Part shown: piece after piece, positions 46,763-56,872 of the stretch
Position numbering within the stretch: position 1 is the stretch's first letter
Layout: the number at the start of each line of letters is the position of its first letter
DNA from: Salinispora arenicola
Lineage (GTDB): Bacteria > Actinomycetota > Actinomycetes > Mycobacteriales > Micromonosporaceae
Length of the DNA: 64,000 bases
Assembly (NCBI RefSeq): GCF_006716065.1
Contig: NZ_VFOL01000001.1
Span: 4,650,001 to 4,714,000 of the forward strand
Direction of reading: 5' to 3'
Position numbers and translations under genes: made by a program
Notes under the pieces: model-generated
What the model saw: the letters and a program-made list of their open reading frames with translations, nothing else
Told to the model about the DNA's origin: nothing
Databases searched by the model: none

Positions 46763-48624
46763 CTGTTCCCCGCGCAGGCGGGGGTGATCCCAACGTCTGC
46801 ATTGCACACTGACGCTGCGGCACCTGTTCCCCGCGCAGGCGGGGGTGATCCCTTTCATTTCCGAACCTTCCCGTCGCACTTCACCTGTTCCCCGCGCAGG
46901 CGGGGGTGATCCGGCTGGCCCTCTAGACCTTGCGACACCGTCCGGCTGTTCCCCGCGCAGGCGGGGGTGATCCCGTTACTCTGTGCAAGGTCGCCAACAA
47001 GTCGACCTGTTCCCCGCGCAGGCGGGGGTGATCCCGTGCTCGATCACGCGTCGGCCGAGGCGCACTCCTGTTCCCCGCGCAGGCGGGGGTGATCCGTCCC
47101 TCCGATGCGAGTAATGATCACCGGTTCTCTGTTCCCCGCGCAGGCGGGGGTGATCCGAGGTGCCCGCTATGGCCACCCGCCCCGGCGCCCTGTTCCCCGC
47201 GCAGGCGGGGGTGATCCTGATGCGGACGGGAACCACGTACCGCCCTCGAACCTGTTCCCCGCGCAGGCGGGGGTGATCCCAGATGACAGTGCTCGCCGAG
47301 CTGGCACGCATACTGTTCCCCGCGCAGGCGGGGGTGATCCCGAGCGGGTGCTCGACATCGAACGGGCCGTAGAGCTGTTCCCCGCGCAGGCGGGGGTGAT
47401 CCCAGGATGCGGGCGAGTAGGCCTTTGCCTCGGAACTGTTCCCCGCGCAGGCGGGGGTGATCCTGACCGCCGCGAACGGCCTCACGGAACTGGCTGCTGT
47501 TCCCCGCGCAGGCGGGGGTGATCCCTGCACACCGCGCTCGACGAGCCAGTCCAGGCGCCTGTTCCCCGCGCAGGCGGGGGTGATCCCGCCGTCCTACCCG
47601 GCATCCGCACCCTGTCCACCTGTTCCCCGCGCAGGCGGGGGTGATCCCGCGGTGCTGACTGCGGCGGCGGCTTGATCGTTCTGTTCCCCGCGCAGGCGGG
47701 GGTGATCCCCTGGCGGGCATCGTCGACACCGGGCTCCGCGCCCTGTTCCCCGCGCAGGCGGGGGTGATCCAGCAGATGCCCCGTGACGTGGACCGGGCCC
47801 TGGCTGTTCCCCGCGCAGGCGGGGGTGATCCTCAGCAACACCCGACGCCCTGGAGGAAACGTGGCCTGTTCCCCGCGCAGGCGGGGGTGATCCCTCATCC
47901 ACAGTGGCCCAGACGTGTGCCGCGGCCTGTTCCCCGCGCAGGCGGGGGTGATCCCGGCAACCCCCGCCTCAACGCGGCATTCGTCGACTGTTCCCCGCGC
48001 AGGCGGGGGTGATCCCATGTTCGGCGGGTGGCACAACGTCACCGGCTGCTGTTCCCCGCGCAGGCGGGGTGATCCCCTCTACCGGCTCAATCTGCCACTA
48101 CTGGAGGACTGTTCCCCGCGCAGGCGGGGGTGATCCCGCGACGAAGGCCAGCACCAGCCAGCCAAGAATCTGTTCCCCGCGCAGGCGGGGGTGATCCCAC
48201 ACCGAGCCACACATCCACCCCACCACCGACCTGTTCCCCGCGCAGGCGGGGTGATCCTGAGGGCACCGACATGCCGTCTCTTACCGATTCCCTGTTCCCC
48301 GCGCAGGCGGGGGTGATCCCGGGCCCCACCGCGAGCACGACCGCCCCGGCGACTGTTCCCCGCGCAGGCGGGGTTGATCCACGCAGCGTCGGTCGGATCT
48401 TCGCCCGGGTCGACCTGTTCCCCGCGCAGGCGGGGGTGATCCCCTCTCCCCCCGCCGGTAGCGACCGAGCGGCCGCTGTTCCCCGCGCAGGCGGGGGTGA
48501 TCCCAACCTCACCACGCCGCCGCTCGACGGCCCGAACTGTTCCCGCGCAGGCGGGGGTGATCCCAGGAAGCCCGCTACCTGGTGTGGCTGGCACGCCTGT
48601 TCCCCGCGCAGGCGGGGGTGCTCC
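46763..48624 (+). CRISPR. Type I-E CRISPR array, 31 repeats and 30 spacers
   Basis: The 28-base repeat begins CTGTTCCCCGCGC and ends AGGCGGGGGTGATCC, with a CCCCGC/GCGGGG hairpin as in E. coli-type I-E repeats. Repeat starts are spaced 61 or 62 bases, giving 33-34 base spacers that are all different. Variant repeats occur only at the right: 48049 and 48231 lack a G, 48353 has G to T near its end, 48537 lacks a C, and the last at 48597 ends GTGCTCC. Repeat orientation and this decay pattern both place the leader at the left and transcription on the plus strand. No cas gene is within the window, so processing and interference would depend on Cas proteins encoded elsewhere. Confidence 0.98.
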
Positions 48625-48672
48625 CGCGTCGACACCGTTCGGGATCATGGCTGGGGTTGAGGTTGAGACGGC

Positions 48673-48960
48673 GTGTGTAGTGGGCTCGTCGGGTTCGGGC
48701 GTGATGGCGGCGTCGCCATCCTGACCAGTGCAGACGGTGGGCCCGTCGGCAGCATCCATACGGTCACCGCATCGACCGGTGTGGCGTCGACGCGTCCTGT
48801 GGGGGCGCGAGTTGGGTCTGCCGCGGTACATCCCGTCCAGACCGAGGCGGACGCGTGGTTCGCGACCAGGCCGTCGTGCGGACACACCTGGCCACCCGAG
48901 ATCGAACCGAGCTGCGCCTGTCTGCGCTGCGGCCGGCACTACGACGAGTACGCCGAATAG
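48673..48960 (+). CDS. Hypothetical small protein with Cys-rich tail
   Basis: Not recognised. A 95-residue frame from a GTG right after the CRISPR array, with high GC at third codon positions from about residue 10 onward. The C-terminal 30 residues contain SCGHTWPPE and CACLRCGRHY, giving four cysteines and two histidines that could bind zinc. The start has no good ribosome site and may be wrong. It could be chance coding-like sequence. Confidence 0.35.
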   Translation: MCSGLVGFGRDGGVAILTSADGGPVGSIHTVTASTGVASTRPVGARVGSAAVHPVQTEADAWFATRPSCGHTWPPEIEPSCACLRCGRHYDEYAE

Positions 48961-49688
48961 GTCCACACGTAGCGAACAGCCGAGCATTCGACCCGGTGGG
49001 CTTCCGGATACGGTCCGGCCACCCGTGAAGCGCAGGGGCCGCGCAGTCGATGTCCAATGCGTCGAGCCGCGCGGCTTCGGTGACCGCGCGGCCCTGCTCG
49101 ATCGACGCCGGGGCCAGGGCCGAATCTGCCGGAGGCGCCTACCGTGACGTGACCAGGAACGGTCAATCCTGGTCACGTCCGGGCCGGCGGGCGATCAGGA
49201 CGCTGCGATCGGCGGTTGTGGGGCGTACCCCGACGGTTGTGGAGATCGGCGGTCGCGGCGGTGAGGAGCGCCAGCGGGTCCAGCGGTGCCCGGAGGTCCA
49301 GCGGTTTGTCGCCGGGAACGAGCGGCCGTCGAGGCAGCCGGCGATATCGTCCGGGGCGACGACGGTGACGGCTGCTTCTGGGCGTTCGACGCCGATGACG
49401 ACTCGACGTCGACGCCGGTCCGGGGCTCGGCGGGTGCGAATGGACGTGGGCCGTCGACGATCCTGATCCGCTCGCCGAGCCCACTCGCGCGACACCCGAC
49501 CGACGACGTCGGCAACTGCCGACGCCACGACGGGTGTAATGGACCGAGTGGGATCCGGGGGCCCTCGGGGCTAACCCTGACGAAGTTCATGGTCAGCCAG
49601 CGGTGGCCCGAGCACATTTCGCGACTAGCGTCGGTCGGGCATGGACACCCGATACCTGGGGAGGACATCCCGTGAAAAGAGCCGGCCG
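48961..49688. other. Intergenic region without supported gene
   Basis: About 730 bases before the acylase. Frames are open on both strands, rich in arginine and serine as expected of antisense or noncoding GC-rich DNA; no domain is visible. The acylase promoter should lie at its right end. Confidence 0.4.
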
Positions 49689-52028
49689 ATGAGCTTTCGC
49701 CGACTCGCCGCCGCAGCCACCGTCGTCGGACTGGTCACCGCCGGCCTCACCGTCACCGGCGGTACCGCCGTCGCACACGACCATGGCTACTCGGCCTTGA
49801 TCCAGCGCGCGTCGTACGGCGTACCACATATCACCGCCCGCGATTTCGCCAGCCTCGGATTCGGTGCCGGCTACGCACAAGCCGAGGACAACATCTGCCT
49901 GATCGCCGAGCGGATGGTGACCGTTCGCGCCCAACGGTCCCGCTGGTTCGGCACGGAAGCCAGCAACGTCAGCAGTGACATCTTCCATCAGAAGGCCATC
50001 GACGATCAGGTCGCCGAGCGGCTGCTCGCCGGCCCCCGCGACGGCGTCCGCGCACCATCCGCACAGGTGCGTGACCAGATCCGCGGCTTCGTTGCCGGGT
50101 ACAACGCCTACCTCCTCGACGCGAAGACGATTACCGACCCGGCCTGCGCCGGGAAGGAATGGGTACGCCCGATCAGCGAGCTGGACATGTGGCGGGCGTA
50201 CTGGGCCGAGATGGTCCGGGCCAGCTCTGGCGCCCTCGCCGACGGTATCGTCGCCGCCACCCCACCTACCGCCAACGGAAGCAACATGCCGGCACGCGCC
50301 CCGCGGGCGGAAGCGGTCGTCACTGCCTCGGATGGTGCGCCGGCCGGGTTGGGCAGCAACGCGTATGGCCTGGGGCGGGACGGCACCGCCAGCGGCGCCG
50401 GCATGCTGCTGGCCAACCCGCATTTTCCGTGGGACGGTGCCGAGCGCTTCTACCGGATGCATCTGAAGGTGCCCGGCCGGTACGACGTCGAGGGCGCGGC
50501 ACTGGTTGGTGACCCATTCATCCAGATCGGCCACAACGGCCAGATTGCCTGGAGTCACACCGTCTCCACCGCCCGCCGATTTGTCTGGCACCGGCTGGCC
50601 CTGGTGCCCGGCGATCCGACCAGCTACCTCTACGACGGCCGAGCCCGACAGATGACCGCCCGTACGGTCACCGTCCAGACTCCCGCCGGTCCGGTCAGCC
50701 GCACCCTCTACGACACCCACTTCGGCCCGGTCGTCGTGGTGCCCGGTCACTTCGATTGGACCACCACCACCGCGTATGCGATCACCGACGCCAACGCCAC
50801 CAACAACCGCGCGCTCGATGGCTGGCTGGCCATGGGACGGGCCCGGTCCGTGAGCGAGTTGCGGGCGGTGTTGGACCGGCGGCAGTTCCTGCCCTGGGTC
50901 AACGTCATCGCCGCCGACCGCGGCGGCCGGGCACTCTACGCTGACCACTCCGTCGTGCCCCGGGTGACCGACTCCCTGGCCGCCGCCTGCATCCCGGCCC
51001 CCTTTCAATCCCTGTACGCGAGCAGTGGTCAGGCCGTCCTCGACGGTTCCCGCTCATCGTGCGAGTTGGGCCGTGATCCGGACGCAGTGGTACCAGGCAT
51101 TCTCGGCCCGGCCAACTTGCCCACCCTGGTCCGCGGTGACTATGTAACCAACTCCAACGACAGCTACTGGCTGGCCCATCCGGAGCAGCCGCTGGAGGGC
51201 TACCCGCGCGTCGTCGGCGACGAGCGGACCCAGCGCAGCCTGCGGACTCGGCTCGGCGTGCATCAGGTACGGCAGCGCCTCGCCGGCGCCGATGGGCTTC
51301 CTGGGAAAGGCTTCACCACCAGCAACCTGTGGGAGGTGATGCTCGGCAACCGGGCCTACGGTGGCGAACTGGTCCGCGACGACCTGGTCCGGATCTGCGA
51401 GGCACAGCCGGCGGCGACCACCTCCGACGGTGCCACGGTCGACCTGACCGCCGCCTGTGCCGCCCTGCGCGGTTGGGACCTTCGAACCGAGCTGGACAGT
51501 CGGGGCGCACACCTATTCACCGAGTTCGCCCTGGCCGGCGGCCTGCGCTTCGCCGACGCGTTCGACCCGACCGCACCGCTAACGACACCGAGCCGGCTCG
51601 CTGTTGACGACCCGGGGATACGCACCGCTCTCGCGGACGCCGTCCAGAAGCTGGCCGACATCCCGCTCGATGCTCGCCTCGGAGACGTCCAGACCGAGCC
51701 GCGTGGTGCCGAAGACATCCCGATCCACGGTGGTCGTCCCGAAGCCGGCGTCTTCAACATGATCATCGGCGGGTTCGAGTCCGGCGTCGGCTATCCCAAG
51801 GTCCATCACGGCACGTCGTTCCTGATGGCCGTCGAGCTGGGTGGCAACGGGCCGTCGGGCCGGCAGGTCCTGACCTACTCGCAGTCGGCCAATCCGAACT
51901 CGCCCTGGTACGCCGATCAGACCCGGCTGTATTCAGGTAAGGGTTGGGACACCATCAAATTCACGCAGCGACAGCTCCGAGCCGATCCGAACCTGACCAC
52001 GTATCGGGTGGGAAAGCGGCGCCGTTGA
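49689..52028 (+). CDS. aac: Secreted aculeacin A acylase-type Ntn-hydrolase
   Basis: Predicted to hydrolyse the fatty acyl amide of cyclic lipopeptides (aculeacin, echinocandin) and possibly of acyl-homoserine lactones. The 779-residue precursor matches the Actinoplanes utahensis aculeacin A acylase throughout: signal peptide to about residue 30, alpha chain beginning near GYSALIQRASYGVPHIT, a processing region ending before the nucleophile Ser223 in GLGSNAYGLG, and beta chain with LANPHFPWDGAERFYR, SHTVSTARRFVWHR and the conserved VTNSNDSYWL. As in the family, the serine should become the N-terminus of the beta subunit after self-cleavage. A longer form from 49641 is possible but 49689 has an A/G-rich site. 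A hairpin follows at once. Confidence 0.92.
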   Translation: MSFRRLAAAATVVGLVTAGLTVTGGTAVAHDHGYSALIQRASYGVPHITARDFASLGFGAGYAQAEDNICLIAERMVTVRAQRSRWFGTEASNVSSDIFHQKAIDDQVAERLLAGPRDGVRAPSAQVRDQIRGFVAGYNAYLLDAKTITDPACAGKEWVRPISELDMWRAYWAEMVRASSGALADGIVAATPPTANGSNMPARAPRAEAVVTASDGAPAGLGSNAYGLGRDGTASGAGMLLANPHFPWDGAERFYRMHLKVPGRYDVEGAALVGDPFIQIGHNGQIAWSHTVSTARRFVWHRLALVPGDPTSYLYDGRARQMTARTVTVQTPAGPVSRTLYDTHFGPVVVVPGHFDWTTTTAYAITDANATNNRALDGWLAMGRARSVSELRAVLDRRQFLPWVNVIAADRGGRALYADHSVVPRVTDSLAAACIPAPFQSLYASSGQAVLDGSRSSCELGRDPDAVVPGILGPANLPTLVRGDYVTNSNDSYWLAHPEQPLEGYPRVVGDERTQRSLRTRLGVHQVRQRLAGADGLPGKGFTTSNLWEVMLGNRAYGGELVRDDLVRICEAQPAATTSDGATVDLTAACAALRGWDLRTELDSRGAHLFTEFALAGGLRFADAFDPTAPLTTPSRLAVDDPGIRTALADAVQKLADIPLDARLGDVQTEPRGAEDIPIHGGRPEAGVFNMIIGGFESGVGYPKVHHGTSFLMAVELGGNGPSGRQVLTYSQSANPNSPWYADQTRLYSGKGWDTIKFTQRQLRADPNLTTYRVGKRRR

Positions 52029-52031
52029 CCG

Positions 52032-52054
52032 ACCGGTGGCCACCGGCCACCGGT
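52032..52054 (+). terminator. Terminator after acylase
   Basis: A perfect ten-base stem ACCGGTGGCC/GGCCACCGGT with a three-base loop begins three bases after the stop codon. Confidence 0.8.
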
Positions 52055-52280
52055 CCCATCCTGGTCACCGTGGGCAGGGCGACCGCCCCGGGTCGCCAGG
52101 GCCCGAGCTCGATGGTGCGGTAGATACCCCGGTGGACCGTAACGGCCATACTGACATGAACGAGAGGACTTCAGTAGCTACGCCAAGGTCCGGGACTTCA
52201 TCGCCGGACAGCGTCCGGCGGACAGCCCGGCCGAGCACGCGACGGCCTCCCACCAAGAGCTACCGCCACCAGTCAGGGGT

Positions 52281-52304
52281 GGGTTCTCGATCACCTGAGA
52301 ACCC
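52281..52304 (-). terminator. Hairpin after MFS exporter
   Basis: An eight-base stem GGGTTCTC/GAGAACCC with an eight-base loop, about 80 bases beyond the minus-strand stop. The rest of the 330 bases between the two genes holds nothing supported. Confidence 0.55.
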
Positions 52305-52383
52305 GCTCCCGGCTGCTGTTCATCCCTGCTGTGTCCTTCACGGACAGGGACAGGATCGCCTCGTTGAACCCCGTCCTCTGCGT

Positions 52384-53664
52384 TTACTCCTGTCGGTCAG
52401 CGTCGCGCTCGGCGGCGTGGATCGCGGAGTCGGTGACCCAGAACATGCCGAGTAGCAGGCTGAGCGCCAGCACGCCCATGATCGCGAAGACGGCGCGAAG
52501 GCCGAACCACTCGGCCAACAGGCCGCCGGCGGCCGCGCCGAGGGGCAGACTGCCCCAGGCAAGCATCCGGTAGCCGCTGTTGACCCGACCGAGCAGCCGG
52601 TCCGGGGTGATCAGTTGGCGTAGCGACACCGTGATGACGTTCCATGTGGCAATCAGAACCCCGCCGGCAAGGAAGACCGCGCCGAGTACGAGCGGGTTGG
52701 TGCTCAACGCCGGGATGCCGACGACCGCAGCGCAGGCGAGCAGGGATGTACCGAGGGAGAGGGGCCGACCAAGCCAGCGCTCTATCCGCGCGGCGACCAA
52801 CGATCCGAGCATAATGCCGGCGGCGAGGGCGGTGAGCAATAGCCCGTACCCGGGCTCGGTGAGCCCCATCGCCGAGTCGGAGCCGACCGCGTAGAGCACC
52901 AGCACTGCGAGGACCGCGCTCGTGGTGAAATTGCTGCCGCCTACCATCACCGCCAGGGTGCGCAACAGGCGGTGCCGCCAAAGGAACCGCAACCCCTCTG
53001 TGATGTCGGCGCGCAAGGCGGTCGGCCTGTCCCGCTCGACCCGGAAACGGCCCCGGACGAGGAGCAGCGCTGCGACCGCGACCGCCCATAGCCCCGCTGG
53101 CCCGGCCACGGCCAGAGCCGCGCCGCCAGTTACCAGGAAACCGGCCAGCGGCGGGCCCACGAACTGGTTGGCGGCCAACTCGACGAAGTGGAGCCGCCCA
53201 TTGGCCTGCGGCAACACGTCCCGTGCGACCACCTGCGGCAGGATCGACTGGGCCGAGGTGTCATACAGTGTCTCGGCCACGCCAGCGCCGAAAGCCACCA
53301 CGTAGAGAAGCCAGATCGACGTAACGCCCAGTGTCACGGCCAGTGCCGTCGCACCGAACAGCGCTGCGCGCAGCGTGTTGGCGGCCAACATTACCTTTCG
53401 GCGGTCGAGTCGATCGACCAACGCGCCAGCCGGCAGCGCGACCAGCAGCCACGGCAGGCTGAAGGCCATCGCCACCCCAGCCACCAGCACCGGCGAGTCG
53501 GTGAGGCCGACGGCAACCAGCGGCAGACCAACCTTCACGATCCCGTCAGCGAGATTCGATGCCGCTGACGCAGAGCACAGCCGCCAGAAGGAGGCGCTCA
53601 GCCGCTCCGGGCTCGGACGCGACGTCGTCACCGAATCCGACTGCAGGGACTCCCCGACCGTCAT
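52384..53664 (-). CDS. MFS exporter (MFS_3, macrolide-efflux-like, 12 TM)
   Basis: A 426-residue major facilitator with about 12 helices. The cytoplasmic loop motif ALVDRLDRRKVMLAANT near residues 80-96 and the GRVNSGYRMLAWGSLPLGA block are typical of the MFS_3/MefA-like exporters; ENTS-type siderophore exporters belong to the same group. No strong ribosome site precedes the ATG, so the true start may be a few codons later. It is divergent from the DJ-1/AraC gene. Export of the neighbouring NRPS-PKS product is an attractive but unproved role. Confidence 0.86.
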   Translation of the reverse strand: MTVGESLQSDSVTTSRPSPERLSASFWRLCSASAASNLADGIVKVGLPLVAVGLTDSPVLVAGVAMAFSLPWLLVALPAGALVDRLDRRKVMLAANTLRAALFGATALAVTLGVTSIWLLYVVAFGAGVAETLYDTSAQSILPQVVARDVLPQANGRLHFVELAANQFVGPPLAGFLVTGGAALAVAGPAGLWAVAVAALLLVRGRFRVERDRPTALRADITEGLRFLWRHRLLRTLAVMVGGSNFTTSAVLAVLVLYAVGSDSAMGLTEPGYGLLLTALAAGIMLGSLVAARIERWLGRPLSLGTSLLACAAVVGIPALSTNPLVLGAVFLAGGVLIATWNVITVSLRQLITPDRLLGRVNSGYRMLAWGSLPLGAAAGGLLAEWFGLRAVFAIMGVLALSLLLGMFWVTDSAIHAAERDADRQE

Positions 53665-54125
53665 GCGAATGATGATCTCAGAACGACCGCGTGACTCGAT
53701 GCCCGAAACGCCTCGGCACGGTCGATGACCTCGTCAGGAATCTGCGCCTCCTGCCATACGCCTCGAGAGCCACCGGTGGCACGTCGGGCCTACTCTGTGC
53801 ACGTTGGAGCGATCGGAGTTCCGTCGTTGCGACGCGGCCGCCTTCGTGTTCACCCACCTCTCAGTGGCCCAGGGGTTTCTCGGTGTCGTGCCGCGTAAGC
53901 ACATCCCGTTCTGCCTTCCGTTGAGCCGCGGTGGCTGGGCAGGCCAGTCAGGGGTGTTCGATCCGCGCCGGGTGCCGATCGGGGCACCCTTGCCGGGTGC
54001 AGGTCCGGCATGCCGGCGACATGGAGCATGCCGTCGAGGGTCGTTTCGTCAGCTCACCGGCGGACCGCCAAGTCGAGCATCGCGGTGACTGTGGCCGAAA
54101 GAGTCAAGAGTCTGTCGTTGCCGCC
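53665..54125. promoter_or_regulatory. Divergent region between exporter and regulator
   Basis: About 460 bases with no supported gene and no recognisable Zur box. Should contain the promoters of the MFS exporter and of the regulator-led operon; the regulator start itself is uncertain. Confidence 0.4.
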
Positions 54126-55169
54126 ATGGGGGCCGGAATACAGGCTGTGATTGTGTCAAGACGACGAGTTGTTGTGGTGGTCTACCCCGAAGTCCAGGCA
54201 CTGGATGTCACCGGCCCGGTGGAGGTATTCGACACCGTGAACCGGTTCCTGCCGGACCCGGCGGCGGGGTACCGGATCGAGTATGTCTCGGCTGCGGCCC
54301 CCTTGGTGCGTACCTCGGCGGGTTTGATGATCCAGGCGGCGCCGTTGGAGACAGGCGAAGGGCGAATGGACAACCTGCTGGTACCGGGCGGCTGGGGTCT
54401 GGGCCAGGCGCTCGCGGACCACGATCTGCTGTGCTGGATCCAACGGGCCGCGAAACGGGCGCAGCGGGTCACGTCAGTGTGCGGCGGGTCCTTTCTGCTG
54501 GCCGAGGCCGGGCTGCTCGACGGCCGTCGGGCGACGACACACTGGGCGTACTGCCAGGACATGGCCCGGCGATATCCGGCGGTGACTGTCGACCCCGAAC
54601 CCATATACGTGTGGGACGGACCCTACGTGACATCGGCGGGGGTGACTGCGGGAATCGACATGGCCCTGGCGCTGGTGGAGGCCGACCATGGTGCCGAGTT
54701 CGCCCTGGAGATCGCCCGCTACCTGGTGCTCTTCTTCAAACGCGACGGCGGCCAGCCGCAGTTCAGTGGCATGCTGGACGCACAACTGGCTGACCGGGTG
54801 CCGATCCGAACCGCCCAAGAGTGGGTGCGGGCCCACGTCGAGCACCCACTTCCGGTGCCGGAACTCGCCGAGCGGGTGCACATGAGCCCCCGGAACTTCT
54901 CCCGGGTGTTCCGGCGAGAGGTCGGCATGACACCCGGACAGTATGTCGTCCAGACGCGTGTCGGTCGAGCCCGGGAACTGCTGGAGAGTACCGACCTGTC
55001 CATCAGCCAGATCGCCCGCCGATGCGGCTTCGGTCGGGTGGAGACGTTCCTACGGACGTTCGATCGTGCGGTGGGTCTGACGCCGGGAGCCTATCGGCAA
55101 CGGTTCCAGGTCCTGGCACCAGCCGGTCTGCTGATCGAGCCACCGGTAGCGGCGGGGAGCCAGGGGTGA
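54126..55169 (+). CDS. DJ-1/PfpI-AraC (GlxA-type) transcription regulator
   Basis: A 347-residue regulator with an N-terminal class I amidotransferase-like (DJ-1/PfpI) sensor and C-terminal AraC DNA-binding domain. VVVVVYPEVQALDVTGPVE opens the sensor, TSVCGGSFLLAEAG holds the nucleophile-elbow cysteine, and PVPELAERVHMSPRNFSRVF plus ISQIARRCGFGRVETFLRTF are the two helix-turn-helix units. The ATG at 54126 fits the domain border but upstream starts are possible. The stop overlaps the ThDP gene's GTG by four bases, so it leads and probably controls that operon. Confidence 0.88.
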   Translation: MGAGIQAVIVSRRRVVVVVYPEVQALDVTGPVEVFDTVNRFLPDPAAGYRIEYVSAAAPLVRTSAGLMIQAAPLETGEGRMDNLLVPGGWGLGQALADHDLLCWIQRAAKRAQRVTSVCGGSFLLAEAGLLDGRRATTHWAYCQDMARRYPAVTVDPEPIYVWDGPYVTSAGVTAGIDMALALVEADHGAEFALEIARYLVLFFKRDGGQPQFSGMLDAQLADRVPIRTAQEWVRAHVEHPLPVPELAERVHMSPRNFSRVFRREVGMTPGQYVVQTRVGRARELLESTDLSISQIARRCGFGRVETFLRTFDRAVGLTPGAYRQRFQVLAPAGLLIEPPVAAGSQG

Positions 55170-56872
55170 CGGGCCAGGTACGCGTTGTGGATCGCATCGC
55201 TGCGACACTGGCCCGGTTGGGTGTCCGCCACGTCTTCGGCGTCAGCGGCGCCAACATCGAGGACCTGTACGACGCGCTGCGCGGCACCGACGGTGCGACC
55301 TGCGGTGTAGTGGCCAAACACGAGTTCTCTGCGGCCACCATGGCAGACGGCTCAGCCCGCGTCACCGGTCGCTTCGGCGTGGTGTCGACGACCTCCGGCG
55401 GTGCCGCGATGAATCTGGTGCCTGGGCTGGCGGAGGCGTATGCCTCGCGGGTGCCGATGTTGGCCCTGGTCGGCCAGCCACCCACGGCCCAGGAGGGACG
55501 TGGGGCGTTCCAGGAAACCAGCGGTCTGGCGGGCTCGTTCGACGCGATGGCGGTATTCGACCCTGTCTCCCGGTTCTGTGCCCGGGTGGAGGATCCGGCC
55601 CGTATCGACGCTGTCCTCACCGCAGCGATCTCCGCGGCACACCAGGACCCGAAGGGGCCGGCGGTGCTGCTACTACCCAAGGATGTGCAGCAGGCACTGG
55701 TCGACGACTCCCCGAGTCGTGTCCTCACCGTCGCGGCGCCGGCCAGCCCGGCACCGACGCCGGCCCTGGACCAGGCGGCAGCTCTGCTCCGCGAGGCACG
55801 GCAGGTTCTGGTCATCGCCGGTGCGGGTGTGGCCTCGTCGGGTGGCCGACGGGAACTGGATCGTCTGGTGGGGCGCCTCGGCGCGTGGGTGGCGACCACC
55901 CCAGACGCCAGGGATGCCTTCGACAACCGTCATCCGGCATTCGCTGGTGTCGCCGGGGTGATGGGACACGACGCCGTCGGCGAACTACTGCAACGAGCCG
56001 ACCTGTGCCTGCTGGCGGGCACCCGGCTGCCCGCCCTGGCGCGCAACGGACTGGAAGAGGCGCTGGCGGGGATGCCGGTGATCTGCGTCGACCCCGAGCC
56101 ACCGCACATCCCGGGCCTCGCACTGACGGGGTCCCCGCAAGCCACACTGCGCGCCTTGTCGCTGCGTTTGGGCGCTCACCGACGGTTATGCCCGCCTCAC
56201 CCTGGGCCTGTCCTGCTCTCGGGCGGTACGTCGTCCGGGGAGACGCTGAGGGCATACGCCGATGCCCTCCACGTGATCTCCGCCGTCCTGGCGCCCGACG
56301 TTCACGTCTTCGTCGATGCCGGCAATGCGGCTGCGGCCGCGATCCATGCGCTGTCGCCTGCTCCCCGAGGGCGTTTCGTCGTGGCGCTGGGAATGGGTGG
56401 TATGGGCTACACCTTCGGAGCGGGGATCGGCGCGGCGCTGGCCACTGGACGGCGTACGTACGTCCTGGCAGGAGATGGTGCGTTCTATGCACACGGCACT
56501 GAGGTGCACACCGCACTGGAAGCCGCCGCCCCCGTCACCTTCGTGATCTTCAACAACAACGCGCACGCCATGTGCGTCACCCGCGAGGACCTGTTCCAAG
56601 GCGGCGCCAGCGGCGTCAACGCCTTCCGGCCGTCGGACATCGCCGCCGGTGTATCCGCGATGTTTCCCGGTCTTCGGGCAACCCGCGCCAGCACCGCGCC
56701 CCAGCTGCGCGCGGCCCTGCTGGCGGGTCAGGCCGGTGGCGGTCCGGCTCTCGTGGCCATGGACTTCGATCCCGCTGAACTACCGCCGTTTCGTCCGTTC
56801 CTGGCCGCGGGCCAGGCACCCGTCAACAACCAGGAGGGTGATCATGACGACCGCGCCGTCCACGTTGGCTGA
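55166..56872 (+). CDS. ThDP-dependent enzyme (acetolactate synthase/decarboxylase superfamily)
   Basis: A 568-residue thiamine diphosphate enzyme that would form a carbanion from a 2-oxoacid and either release an aldehyde or ligate it to a second carbonyl. Seen: catalytic Glu53 in VAKHEFSAA, the central domain with LVIAGAGVASSGG, and the ThDP motif AGDGAFYAHGTEVHT through FNNNAHAM near residues 434-465. The FAD-binding pattern of true acetolactate synthases is not obvious. GTG start with GGGGAG seven bases upstream, overlapping the regulator stop. It overlaps the SRPBCC gene by 29 bases. The substrate is unknown; C2-unit transfer or benzoylformate-type decarboxylation are both possible. Confidence 0.86.
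   Translation: MTGQVRVVDRIAATLARLGVRHVFGVSGANIEDLYDALRGTDGATCGVVAKHEFSAATMADGSARVTGRFGVVSTTSGGAAMNLVPGLAEAYASRVPMLALVGQPPTAQEGRGAFQETSGLAGSFDAMAVFDPVSRFCARVEDPARIDAVLTAAISAAHQDPKGPAVLLLPKDVQQALVDDSPSRVLTVAAPASPAPTPALDQAAALLREARQVLVIAGAGVASSGGRRELDRLVGRLGAWVATTPDARDAFDNRHPAFAGVAGVMGHDAVGELLQRADLCLLAGTRLPALARNGLEEALAGMPVICVDPEPPHIPGLALTGSPQATLRALSLRLGAHRRLCPPHPGPVLLSGGTSSGETLRAYADALHVISAVLAPDVHVFVDAGNAAAAAIHALSPAPRGRFVVALGMGGMGYTFGAGIGAALATGRRTYVLAGDGAFYAHGTEVHTALEAAAPVTFVIFNNNAHAMCVTREDLFQGGASGVNAFRPSDIAAGVSAMFPGLRATRASTAPQLRAALLAGQAGGGPALVAMDFDPAELPPFRPFLAAGQAPVNNQEGDHDDRAVHVG

Noticed and set aside
46976-48660. Open reading frames of 100-200 residues running through the CRISPR array on both strands
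   Set aside because: They consist of translated repeats (for example FPAQAGVIP or PRLRGEQ) and exist only because the repeat has no stop in those frames.
49163-49528. Arginine-rich minus-strand frame before the acylase
   Set aside because: No start signal or domain; composition fits noncoding GC-rich DNA.
53804-54088. Short frame upstream of the DJ-1/AraC gene
   Set aside because: No domain and it overlaps the presumed promoter region; may be part of a longer regulator N-terminus but unsupported.
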